From positions 1 to 64,000 of the forward strand of contig JACIYN010000013.1 of assembly GCA_014359885.1 (NCBI GenBank): a stretch of 64,000 bases of DNA, in the 5' to 3' direction. Both the position numbers and the translations under genes were made by a program. The DNA comes from Desulfacinum sp. (GTDB taxonomy: Bacteria; Desulfobacterota; Syntrophobacteria; Syntrophobacterales; DSM-9756). Below, one piece after another: positions 26,899 through 34,057 of the stretch. Below the pieces are notes generated by a model. The model was not told the origin of the DNA. It was given only the letters and a program-made list of their open reading frames with translations, and did not search any database. How positions within the stretch are numbered: position 1 is the stretch's first letter; each line of letters begins with the position of its first letter.

Positions 26899-27285
26899 AT
26901 GGGTCACGGGAACGCCATTGACAGGACGGTCGCCCTGATGCAGGACCGTCTGAACCTGAACACCTTGAATCACAAGGTCATTTCCAGCAACCTGGCCAAC
27001 ATCAACACCCCCCGTTATGTGGCCAAGCACCTTTCCTTCGAGCAGACCCTGAGGGAGACGCTGGAAGAGGACGTCCTGCATCTGGTCCGAACCCGGGGAA
27101 AACATATGGACCCTGCGGATGTGGAAGAGGCGATGCGCGAACCGCAGCTGGTGGAAACGGGGCCGGTGGACCTGGATAGCGAGATGGCGCGCCTTGCCCA
27201 GAACAGCGTGGAGTACCAGTTCATCGTGACCATGCTCAACAAGAAATTCGCCTTGCTCAAGGCGGTATTGGAAGGAGGACGCTAA
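26899..27285 (+). CDS. flgB: flagellar proximal rod protein FlgB
   Basis: FlgB is one of the proximal rod proteins exported by the flagellar type III system. The 128-residue protein has the N-terminal rod motif LNHKVISSNLANINTPRY and a C-terminal helix for coiled-coil packing (VEYQFIVTMLNKKFALLKAV). The ATG at 26899 follows GGAGGAG with good spacing; the reading frame extends upstream through the promoter, so the longer version is excluded. The stop overlaps the flgC start (TAATG). It is the first gene of a long rod/basal-body operon. Confidence 0.97.
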   Translation: MGHGNAIDRTVALMQDRLNLNTLNHKVISSNLANINTPRYVAKHLSFEQTLRETLEEDVLHLVRTRGKHMDPADVEEAMREPQLVETGPVDLDSEMARLAQNSVEYQFIVTMLNKKFALLKAVLEGGR

Positions 27286-27722
27286 TGGACTTCCAGAGCG
27301 CCATGCACATCAGCGCCTCGGGGCTGAAGGCCAACAGGGTCTGGATCAACGTGGTTTCCGCCAACCTGGCCAACATCAATACCACCCGAACGGCAGAAGG
27401 AACCCCCTACAAGCGGCGAACGCTCATCCTGGAAGCGACTCCGGAACAGGCCGATTTCCAGGCCGTTTTCAACGAGGCCCTGGAAGGCCAACTGGAGAGG
27501 GTGGAAGTGAGCGAGATCGTGCCCGACGGCAGGGATTTCAGGATGGTCTACAATCCCGGCCACCCGGATGCCGATGAGGAAGGCATGGTGCTCATGCCCA
27601 ACATCAATCCCGTGGAGGAGATGGCCAACATGATGAACGCCGCGCGCTCTTACGAAGCCAATCTGGCGGCCTTGAACACCGCACGGCAGCTCGCCCTGAA
27701 GGCCCTGGAGCTGGGCCGTTAA
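27285..27722 (+). CDS. flgC: flagellar proximal rod protein FlgC
   Basis: The 145-residue protein is a rod component with the family N-terminus (MHISASGLKANRVWINVVSANLANINTTRT) and the C-terminal stretch NPVEEMANMMNAARSYEANL, which is the D0 packing helix shared by axial proteins. It contains the FlgC-type YKRRTLIL and VYNPGHPDADEEGMV segments, which fix it as FlgC. It overlaps the flgB stop by one base, implying coupled translation, and is followed 22 bases later by fliE. Confidence 0.97.
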   Translation: MDFQSAMHISASGLKANRVWINVVSANLANINTTRTAEGTPYKRRTLILEATPEQADFQAVFNEALEGQLERVEVSEIVPDGRDFRMVYNPGHPDADEEGMVLMPNINPVEEMANMMNAARSYEANLAALNTARQLALKALELGR

Positions 27723-27744
27723 CCCATCTTAGGAGACGGTTCCC

Positions 27745-28041
27745 ATGAAGATCACGGAATCCTGGAATGCCCGCCCTGTTTCGGACATGGCCCTGCGCGG
27801 TAATGAAGCGCGGCGGCATGGCGGTTCTTTTTCCACGGAGCTGAAGGAGACCCTTCAGGAAGTCAACCATCTGCAGAACCGCGCAGAAGAAGCCATGGTG
27901 GAAGGAGCGGTTCGGGGCGCTGAAAACATTCACGAAACGATGATCAAACTGCATGAGGCGGAAATAAGCTTGAAACTCCTGGTCAAGACCCGGGACAAGG
28001 CACTGGAAGCCTATCAAGAGATCATGCGGATGCAGTTCTAA
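27745..28041 (+). CDS. fliE: flagellar hook-basal body protein FliE
   Basis: FliE joins the MS ring to the rod and is one of the first exported substrates. The 98-residue protein is mainly helical, with the family C-terminus ENIHETMIKLHEAEISLKLLVKTRDKALEAYQEIMRMQF. It has no signal peptide, as expected for a type III substrate. AGGAGACGG precedes the ATG. Its place between flgC and fliF is the classic order. Confidence 0.95.
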   Translation: MKITESWNARPVSDMALRGNEARRHGGSFSTELKETLQEVNHLQNRAEEAMVEGAVRGAENIHETMIKLHEAEISLKLLVKTRDKALEAYQEIMRMQF

Positions 28042-28071
28042 GACACGCGTGGGTAAGGAGTGAGCCGGGGC

Positions 28072-29661
28072 ATGGAGAAGCTTCGCGCCTTTTTTTCCCG
28101 ATTGAAGAGCTCTTTTTTGGATCTTCCCGGACCCCAGAAGATTCTGACTCTCGGTTCGGTCCTTCTCCTGGTGGGGAGCCTGGCGTACCTGGCCGTCACC
28201 TTCAACCAGGTGGAATACGCTCCACTTTATTCGGAGCTTTCCGAAGCGGATCTGGCCTCCGTCGTGGAGGTGCTCAAAGAGAAAAAGGTTCCTTACAAGC
28301 TGACCGGAACTCAGGCCGTGGCCGTTCCCAAAGACAAAATCTACGAAACACGGCTCGCGCTGGCGGCCGAAGGTCTGCCCCGGGGAAGCGGTGTGGGCTT
28401 TGAGATCTTCGATCAGCAAAGGCTGGGAAGCACGGAATTCGTGCAGCGAATCAATTACCAGCGAGCCCTTCAGGGGGAGCTGGCACGCACCATCAACCAA
28501 ATGACGGAAGTCCAGGAAAGCCGGGTTCACCTGGTCTTGCCTGAAGACGCCCTCTTCGCCGAGGACCAGAAACCTCCCCGCGCCGCGGTGTTTCTCAAGC
28601 TGCGGCCCGGCGCCCAACTCGGCCAGCGCCAACTTCAGGCCATCGCGAACCTGGTGGCCAGCGCCGTGGAAGGTCTGGAGACCGAGAACGTGACCATCAT
28701 GAGCACGGACGGAAAGGTCTTCTTCAAGAAGGACCGAAGCGAGTCGCCCCTGGAGATGAGCGCCCATCAGCTGGAAGTGAAGCATCGGGTGGAGGAAGAT
28801 CTTCGCAACAAGGTCCAGAACATGCTGGCCCGCGTGGTGGGAGCCGACAAGGTGGTGGCCCAGGTTTCCGTGGACCTGGACTTCAGCCGGGTTGAAATCG
28901 CCGAAGACATCTACGACCCGGACAGCGCCGTCGTGAGAAGCCAGCAAAGGAGCCTGGAGACATCCCAGGGCAAGGAGCTCACGCCGCGGGGAAACCCGGA
29001 CGCCCCCATCAACATCGAAAGCCGCCTGTTGGAAAATCAGCCGGGCGCGGAACAAAAAACCTTCAACAGGCAAAAAGAAACGGTCAATTACGAGATCAAC
29101 CGCATCAATCGACAGATCGTACGCTCTCCGGGAACCGTTCGGAAAGTGTCGGTGGCCGTGGTGGTGGACGGCCCCTACCGGACGGAAATGTCCGCCGACG
29201 GAAAGCCGGAAAGGGTCTTCGTGGGCAGAAGTCCCCAGGAGCTCAAGACCCTGGAAGACCTGGTCAAGAAGGCGGTGGGATTTGACGAGGGCCGCGGAGA
29301 CCAGGTCTCCATCACCAATGTTGCCTTCGCCTCCGACCCGCTCCAAGGATTGGACTCGCCCGCCCCGGAAAACAAGTACCTCGCCCTGCTTCGCCAGCAC
29401 CAGAAGATCCTTTTCAATCTGCTCCTGCTCTTGCTGGTGTTCTTGTTCGTGGTGCGCCCCTTCATGAAGCGATTCCAACAAATCGGCGATGGCGAACCCG
29501 CCCGGGGAGGCCGCCACCCTGCTCTACCCGGAGGGGAGGAGGAGGACCTGCTGGAAGCTCCCAAGGAATTGCCCTTGCGGGAACAGGTGATGGAGCTGGT
29601 GTTCGAGAACCCGACCCAGGCGGCCCAGGTGATTCGAGCCTGGATCAAGGAGGACGCATAA
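28072..29661 (+). CDS. fliF: flagellar MS-ring protein FliF
   Basis: FliF builds the membrane ring that carries the rotor and houses the export gate. The 529-residue protein has membrane helices at about 24-46 and 445-465, a YscJ-like periplasmic ring-building motif region (VVEVLKEKKVPYKL, GVGFEIFDQQRLGSTEFVQRINYQRALQGELARTI) and a cytoplasmic tail that binds FliG. The ATG at 28072 lies 11 bases after AAGGAG and is preferred over GTG 28060, which is too close to it. fliG follows three bases after the stop. Confidence 0.97.
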   Translation: MEKLRAFFSRLKSSFLDLPGPQKILTLGSVLLLVGSLAYLAVTFNQVEYAPLYSELSEADLASVVEVLKEKKVPYKLTGTQAVAVPKDKIYETRLALAAEGLPRGSGVGFEIFDQQRLGSTEFVQRINYQRALQGELARTINQMTEVQESRVHLVLPEDALFAEDQKPPRAAVFLKLRPGAQLGQRQLQAIANLVASAVEGLETENVTIMSTDGKVFFKKDRSESPLEMSAHQLEVKHRVEEDLRNKVQNMLARVVGADKVVAQVSVDLDFSRVEIAEDIYDPDSAVVRSQQRSLETSQGKELTPRGNPDAPINIESRLLENQPGAEQKTFNRQKETVNYEINRINRQIVRSPGTVRKVSVAVVVDGPYRTEMSADGKPERVFVGRSPQELKTLEDLVKKAVGFDEGRGDQVSITNVAFASDPLQGLDSPAPENKYLALLRQHQKILFNLLLLLLVFLFVVRPFMKRFQQIGDGEPARGGRHPALPGGEEEDLLEAPKELPLREQVMELVFENPTQAAQVIRAWIKEDA

Positions 29662-29664
29662 ACG

Positions 29665-30666
29665 ATGGCGAAGTTGTCCGGATTGCAGAAGGCCGCCGTT
29701 GTGCTTTTGGCGTTGGGGGAACAGGCTTCCGCCCAGATCCTCAAGGATCTGAGCCCCGCGGAAATCAAGAAACTGGGCTCCCAGATCGCGCGTCTGGAAA
29801 AGGTTGAGAAACCCACCACCGACGAGATTCTCAAGGAATTCCTCGTGTGCATGAAAGAGGACCAAGGCGTCCACATACCCGGCAACCTGTTCCTGAAAAA
29901 GCTACTGCCGGCGGTTCTCAGCCCGGACGAGGCCCAATCGGTCATGACCACCATCGAGGAGGAAAACCAAAAGGTCCCCTTTAAGAACTTGCAGGATGTG
30001 GATCCGCGGGTCCTCGCCAATTTCATTAAGAACGAGCATCCCCAGACCATTGCCATCATCCTGGTTCATCTGGACCACGAAAAAGGCAGCGAGGTTCTGG
30101 GACTCCTTCCGGAAAACCTCCAGTTCGAGGTGGCCAACCGGATCGCCACCCTGGAGACGGTGCCTCCGGACCTCCTGCGCGAGGTGGACGAGGTCCTGGA
30201 AAAGGAACTGCTCTCCGTATCGGATCAGGGCTATAAGATCGTCGGAGGGGTGCAGGCGGTGGCCGAACTGCTCAACCGATGCGACCGCCGCACCAGCGAC
30301 AACATCCTGCAGGCACTGGAAGACCACGATGCCGAACTTGCGGATAACGTGCGTAATCTCATGTTCGTTTTCGACGACCTGGTGAATGTGAACGACCAGG
30401 GCATCCGGGAGCTGCTCAAGGAAATCACCAACGAGGACCTCACCCTGGCCCTCAAGACGGCCTCGGAAGAAGTCAAGCAGAAGATTCTGAAGAATCTGTC
30501 CCAGCGCGCCGCCCAGATGCTCCTGGAAGACATGGAGGTCATGGGGCCGGTGCGGCTGAGCGATGTGGAAGCCGCCCAGCGCAACGTGCTCAATGTGGCC
30601 CGCAAGCTGGAGAAGGAAGGACGACTGATGCTGGCCAGAGGAGACGGCGGCGATGCCCTCGTCTAA
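29665..30666 (+). CDS. fliG: flagellar motor switch protein FliG
   Basis: FliG is the rotor protein that contacts the MotA stator. The 333-residue protein has the N-terminal FliF-binding domain (LQKAAVVLLALGEQ), a middle domain with the EHPQTIAIIL motif, and a C-terminal torque domain with the charged helix containing DDLVNVNDQGIRELLKE and ending in RKLEKEGRLMLARG. These features are conserved throughout the family. It begins three bases after fliF and overlaps fliH by 14 bases. Confidence 0.97.
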   Translation: MAKLSGLQKAAVVLLALGEQASAQILKDLSPAEIKKLGSQIARLEKVEKPTTDEILKEFLVCMKEDQGVHIPGNLFLKKLLPAVLSPDEAQSVMTTIEEENQKVPFKNLQDVDPRVLANFIKNEHPQTIAIILVHLDHEKGSEVLGLLPENLQFEVANRIATLETVPPDLLREVDEVLEKELLSVSDQGYKIVGGVQAVAELLNRCDRRTSDNILQALEDHDAELADNVRNLMFVFDDLVNVNDQGIRELLKEITNEDLTLALKTASEEVKQKILKNLSQRAAQMLLEDMEVMGPVRLSDVEAAQRNVLNVARKLEKEGRLMLARGDGGDALV

Positions 30667-31384
30667 GATCGTCAAAGGAGCCCGTCAAGAGACCTGGGCC
30701 AAGTTCGCCTTTCGGGAGATCGGCTCTGAAGACGATCCGGGCGGGGTTCCCGCTCACTCGCAAGCCGGGGCCGCCCCGACGGATGCGGATCCCCTGGAGG
30801 ATTTGGAGGAAACCATCCGGCGCCAGCTCCTGGAAGCGGAGCGCCGCGCCCAGGAGATCGAACGGGACGCCTACCAAAAGGGCTACGAGCAGGGCCGAAA
30901 GGACGGCTTCGACTTCGGCGCCAAGAGCATGCGTGTGATTCAGGAGCAGATGGAGACGCTGCTTGGCCACATGGAAGGCCTCCCGTCCCAGATCCTCCAG
31001 GACTACCGGGAATGGCTCATCCGAGCCAGCCTGTCCCTGGCGAAGGTCATCGTGCGCCGTGAGGTGCGTGCGGACGCCGCCATCCTGGCCGCCCTGGTGG
31101 ATGAGTGCATGGAGAGCATGGACCGTTCGCACGAAATCACCCTCGTGCTCCACCCGAAGGACAAGGCGCTCTTGGAAAAACACGGCGTTCTGGCCAGGTG
31201 GGCAGGGGCGCAGGAAGCCGCGGACGGAGTCCTGCACATCCGCACCGACTCCGAAATGGAACGGGGCGGATGTCGGCTGATCAGCGCGATCCAGGAGATC
31301 GATGCGACCCTGGAGACCCGTTGGAAGGATCTGGAAGCGCGCCTCACCAGCGATTCGCACTCCGAGGCTCCCCATGAAGCGTGA
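30653..31384 (+). CDS. fliH: flagellar export apparatus stalk protein FliH
   Basis: FliH is the peripheral stalk that tethers the FliI ATPase to the C ring and export gate. The 243-residue protein has an acidic disordered N-terminus (about 1-45), then a helical region with the AYQKGYEQGRKDGFDFG repeat typical of FliH, and a C-terminal domain homologous to the ATP synthase delta subunit (LIRASLSLAKVIVRREV, ITLVLHPKDKALLEKH). Its start overlaps the fliG stop and its end overlaps the fliI start, so translation is coupled. Confidence 0.93.
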   Translation: MPSSKIVKGARQETWAKFAFREIGSEDDPGGVPAHSQAGAAPTDADPLEDLEETIRRQLLEAERRAQEIERDAYQKGYEQGRKDGFDFGAKSMRVIQEQMETLLGHMEGLPSQILQDYREWLIRASLSLAKVIVRREVRADAAILAALVDECMESMDRSHEITLVLHPKDKALLEKHGVLARWAGAQEAADGVLHIRTDSEMERGGCRLISAIQEIDATLETRWKDLEARLTSDSHSEAPHEA

Positions 31385-32693
31385 CTACTTGCATCTGGAG
31401 GACCTTCCTCTGTCGATCGGGACCGCCGGCAAATGGAAGCGATACGGCAGGGTGCATCTGCTTTTGGGCAACCTGATCGAGGCGGTGGGGCTCGAGGCGA
31501 CCCTCGGGACCATCTGCAGGATCCACTCGCAGACAGACTCCCCGCCCGTCTTTGCCGAGGTGGTGGGATTTCATGGGAAGAACCTCAAGTTGGTTCCCCT
31601 ATCGCCCGTCCAGGGCTTGGCCCCCGGCAACCGGGTGGAGATCCACCCCCACTCCGCATCCTGCACCGTCGGTCGCGAGCTCCTGGGCCGAGTCCTCAAC
31701 GGAATGGGAGAACCCGTGGACGCCCTCGGCCCCCTGCCCGCCGGCACGGCTTATCCCCTGCGCTCCCCCGTCCCCAACCCCCTGGACCGGCCTATCATCT
31801 CGGAGCAGCTGGACGTGGGCATCCGGGCCATCAACGGGTTGCTTCCCATCGGGAAGGGACAACGGATGGGCATCTTCGCCGGCTCCGGGGTGGGAAAAAG
31901 CACCTTGCTGGGCATGATGGCCCGTTACACCTCCGCCCCGGTCAACGTCATCGCTCTCATCGGAGAGCGCGGCAGGGAAGTCAATGAGTTCCTGGAATCG
32001 GAACTGGGCCCTGAAGGGAGACGGCGCTCGGTGGTGGTGGTGGCCACCTCCGACCAGCCGGCATCCCTGCGCGTGCGCGCCGCCTATGTGGCGTGCGCGG
32101 TGGCGGAATATTTCAGGGATCAGGGGCAGGATGTTCTCTTCATGATGGATTCCGTGACCCGATTCGCCATGGCCATGAGGGAGATCGGGCTCGCCGCCGG
32201 AGAGCCCCCCACCACCAAGGGCTACCCGCCCAGCGTCTTCGGTGCCCTCCCTCAGCTCCTGGAACGCGCCGGCAACTTCTCCCAAGCATCCATCACCGGC
32301 ATCTATACCGTCCTCGTGGAAGGCGACGATCTGGACGACCCCATTGCGGATACCGTCCGCTCCATCCTGGACGGACATATCGTCCTGGACCGGGAGCTGG
32401 CTCACCGGCGGCACTACCCCGCCATCAATCCCCTCAAGAGCGTCAGCCGGTTGACGGATCGCCTCCTGGATCCGGAAGTGAAAAGCCGGGCGTCCAGGTT
32501 CATCGAAGTCCTCGCCCAATACAAGTCCGCCGAAGACATGATCAATATCGGTGCCTACCTGAAGGGGAGCCACGGCCCCACCGATTACGCCATCCAGATG
32601 ATCGACAAGCTCAACGATTATCTGAAGCAACCCGTCACCGAACGGGCCACCATTGAACAGGCCCATCAGTCCTTGAAGAAGCTCTTCGATTGA
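31374..32693 (+). CDS. fliI: flagellum-specific ATPase FliI
   Basis: FliI is the F1-beta-like ATPase that energises substrate unloading at the export gate. The 439-residue protein has the Walker A loop GIFAGSGVGKST, a Walker B with FMMDSVTRFAMAMREIGLAAGEPPTTKGYPPSVF, and a C-terminal helical domain. The ATG at 31374 (inside the end of fliH) gives the normal N-terminus; the longer frame to 31302 is rejected. The order fliH-fliI-fliJ is typical. Confidence 0.97.
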   Translation: MKRDYLHLEDLPLSIGTAGKWKRYGRVHLLLGNLIEAVGLEATLGTICRIHSQTDSPPVFAEVVGFHGKNLKLVPLSPVQGLAPGNRVEIHPHSASCTVGRELLGRVLNGMGEPVDALGPLPAGTAYPLRSPVPNPLDRPIISEQLDVGIRAINGLLPIGKGQRMGIFAGSGVGKSTLLGMMARYTSAPVNVIALIGERGREVNEFLESELGPEGRRRSVVVVATSDQPASLRVRAAYVACAVAEYFRDQGQDVLFMMDSVTRFAMAMREIGLAAGEPPTTKGYPPSVFGALPQLLERAGNFSQASITGIYTVLVEGDDLDDPIADTVRSILDGHIVLDRELAHRRHYPAINPLKSVSRLTDRLLDPEVKSRASRFIEVLAQYKSAEDMINIGAYLKGSHGPTDYAIQMIDKLNDYLKQPVTERATIEQAHQSLKKLFD

Positions 32694-32704
32694 GTTGGAG
32701 CCCC

Positions 32705-33169
32705 ATGGCCTTTCAATTCCGTTTCCGCAAGCTTCTCGAACACAGGGAACATCTGGTGCGGCAGTCGCAAATCGAGCTGGCCAACGCTCTGGCGGAAGTC
32801 CGGGAGATCGGGCGGCGGATAGCCGCCGTCGAAAGGCAGTTGCAGGACACCAGAGAGCGTCTTTCGAAGAAGCAGCGCGAAGGCATCTCCGTGGCCGAGT
32901 TTCTTTCCTTCCAGGATCACCTGTCGGGATTGGAACAACAATTGCTTAAGCTGAACGAACAATGGGAGGCGGCGCAGCACAAAGCCGCCGCCCGGCAGGA
33001 AGCCTTGGTGGACAGAGAGCGAGAGGCCAAGAAACTGGAGAGACTGGAAGAGATCGATCATGAGCGCTTCCGAATCGAGGAAAAGAAACGAGAGCAGAGG
33101 CATTTGGACGAATCGGCCCAAACAACCCTCCTGCGAGGGCCTCTCCCCCTCGGAAACGAACCCCCCTGA
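32705..33169 (+). CDS. fliJ: flagellar export chaperone/stalk protein FliJ
   Basis: FliJ is a small antiparallel coiled-coil that sits in the FliI ring like the gamma subunit of F1. The 154-residue protein is almost entirely a Glu/Arg/Lys/Gln-rich coiled coil, starting FQFRFRKLLEHREHLVRQ as in the family. The ATG at 32705 has GGAG just upstream. The last 110 bases overlap the motE reading frame in another phase, which is longer than the usual operon overlap. Confidence 0.9.
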   Translation: MAFQFRFRKLLEHREHLVRQSQIELANALAEVREIGRRIAAVERQLQDTRERLSKKQREGISVAEFLSFQDHLSGLEQQLLKLNEQWEAAQHKAAARQEALVDREREAKKLERLEEIDHERFRIEEKKREQRHLDESAQTTLLRGPLPLGNEPP

Positions 33170-33809
33170 GCCGAACAGGCCCCCCCGGAAGGGCCTGTCC
33201 TTTCTTCTGGCCGGGCTCCTGCTGCTGGGGGGTCTCAAGGTGGGGCTCAGCACGCTGGATCTTTGGGGAAAACTTCCGCAGCCCGCAAACGTCATGGAGC
33301 TCCGGGAAGTGCATGCCCAGGAGCAATCCGAGACACCCCCGCCCCGCCCCTCTTCCCAGGCAGACCCGAACGAAGCACCCCGCCCCATCCATGAAGAAGT
33401 CCTCCTCACCCCCGAAATGATGGCTCATCTCAAAGAGCAGAAGGAACAGCTCCGGCAAAAGGAGCAGGAACTGACGGAGCGTGAAGCGTATCTCCGCCAA
33501 ATGGAGGAGGAGATCGAAAGCCGATTGAAGGAACTCATCGCTCTGCAGGAAAAGATACAGAAGGCCCAGGAAGAAATCCGCATCTATCGTGAAGAACAGG
33601 AACAGGCCAGAAGCGCTCAAATCCGCGCATTGGCCAAGATTTACGGCAACATGAAGCCCAAGGAAGCCGGGGAGCTCATGCAAAACCTGGAAGACGACCT
33701 GGTGGTGAAGATCATCTCCCTCATGACCGCAGACCAGGCCGCCAAAATCCTTTCCAGCATGGAGGTGAAAAAGGCCGCCAAGATTTCCAAGGCCCTCACC
33801 GCCAACTGA
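33060..33809 (+). CDS. motE: MotE-like flagellar protein (MgtE-N domain, coiled coil)
   Basis: The 249-residue protein has a polar N-terminus (1-44), one membrane helix (LSFLLAGLLLLGGLKVG), a Gln/Glu/Arg-rich coiled coil (about 125-180) and a C-terminal MgtE_N-like helical domain: LAKIYGNMKPKEAGELMQNL, then IISLMTADQAAKILSSM. This is the architecture of MotE, a chaperone for the motility proteins MotA/MotC in other bacteria, commonly found after fliJ. The ATG at 33060 lies 110 bases inside fliJ; no ATG, GTG or TTG lies between there and the membrane helix, so the overlap appears real. It ends the flgB operon at a strong terminator. Confidence 0.85.
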   Translation: MSASESRKRNESRGIWTNRPKQPSCEGLSPSETNPPEPNRPPRKGLSFLLAGLLLLGGLKVGLSTLDLWGKLPQPANVMELREVHAQEQSETPPPRPSSQADPNEAPRPIHEEVLLTPEMMAHLKEQKEQLRQKEQELTEREAYLRQMEEEIESRLKELIALQEKIQKAQEEIRIYREEQEQARSAQIRALAKIYGNMKPKEAGELMQNLEDDLVVKIISLMTADQAAKILSSMEVKKAAKISKALTAN

Positions 33810-33842
33810 TCTCCCGCACCACCCGCACCTCCCTCCCACCCC

Positions 33843-33876
33843 GCCGCCGGGCGCCGCCGCCCGGCGGCAGCTTTTT
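33843..33876 (+). terminator. rho-independent terminator ending the flgB-motE operon
   Basis: The stem GCCGCCGGGC pairs with GCCCGGCGGC around a six-base loop and is followed by AGCTTTTTCT. It separates the flgB-motE unit from the fliK unit, which has its own sigma-54 promoter. Confidence 0.9.
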
Positions 33877-33985
33877 CTCACCAGTGCTGAAAAATTTGCC
33901 CCCTTTCGAGGGGCCGGCAAGGTCCCACTCCGCTTCGAGGCGCACAAGACATGGATTTCACAGCTTTTTCCATGACACCCCCATC

Positions 33986-34001
33986 TGGCATCCTAATTGC
34001 C
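33986..34001 (+). promoter_or_regulatory. sigma-54 promoter of the fliK-flgD-flgE operon
   Basis: TGGCATCCTAATTGCC keeps the exact GG-N10-GC spacing. The start site would be near 34013, giving a leader of about 45 bases to fliK. It lies directly after a terminator. Confidence 0.8.
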
Positions 34002-34057
34002 ATCCCAATGGGCCGACACGCAACGACTCCATGGACCCATTGGAAAAAGGGGCACAC

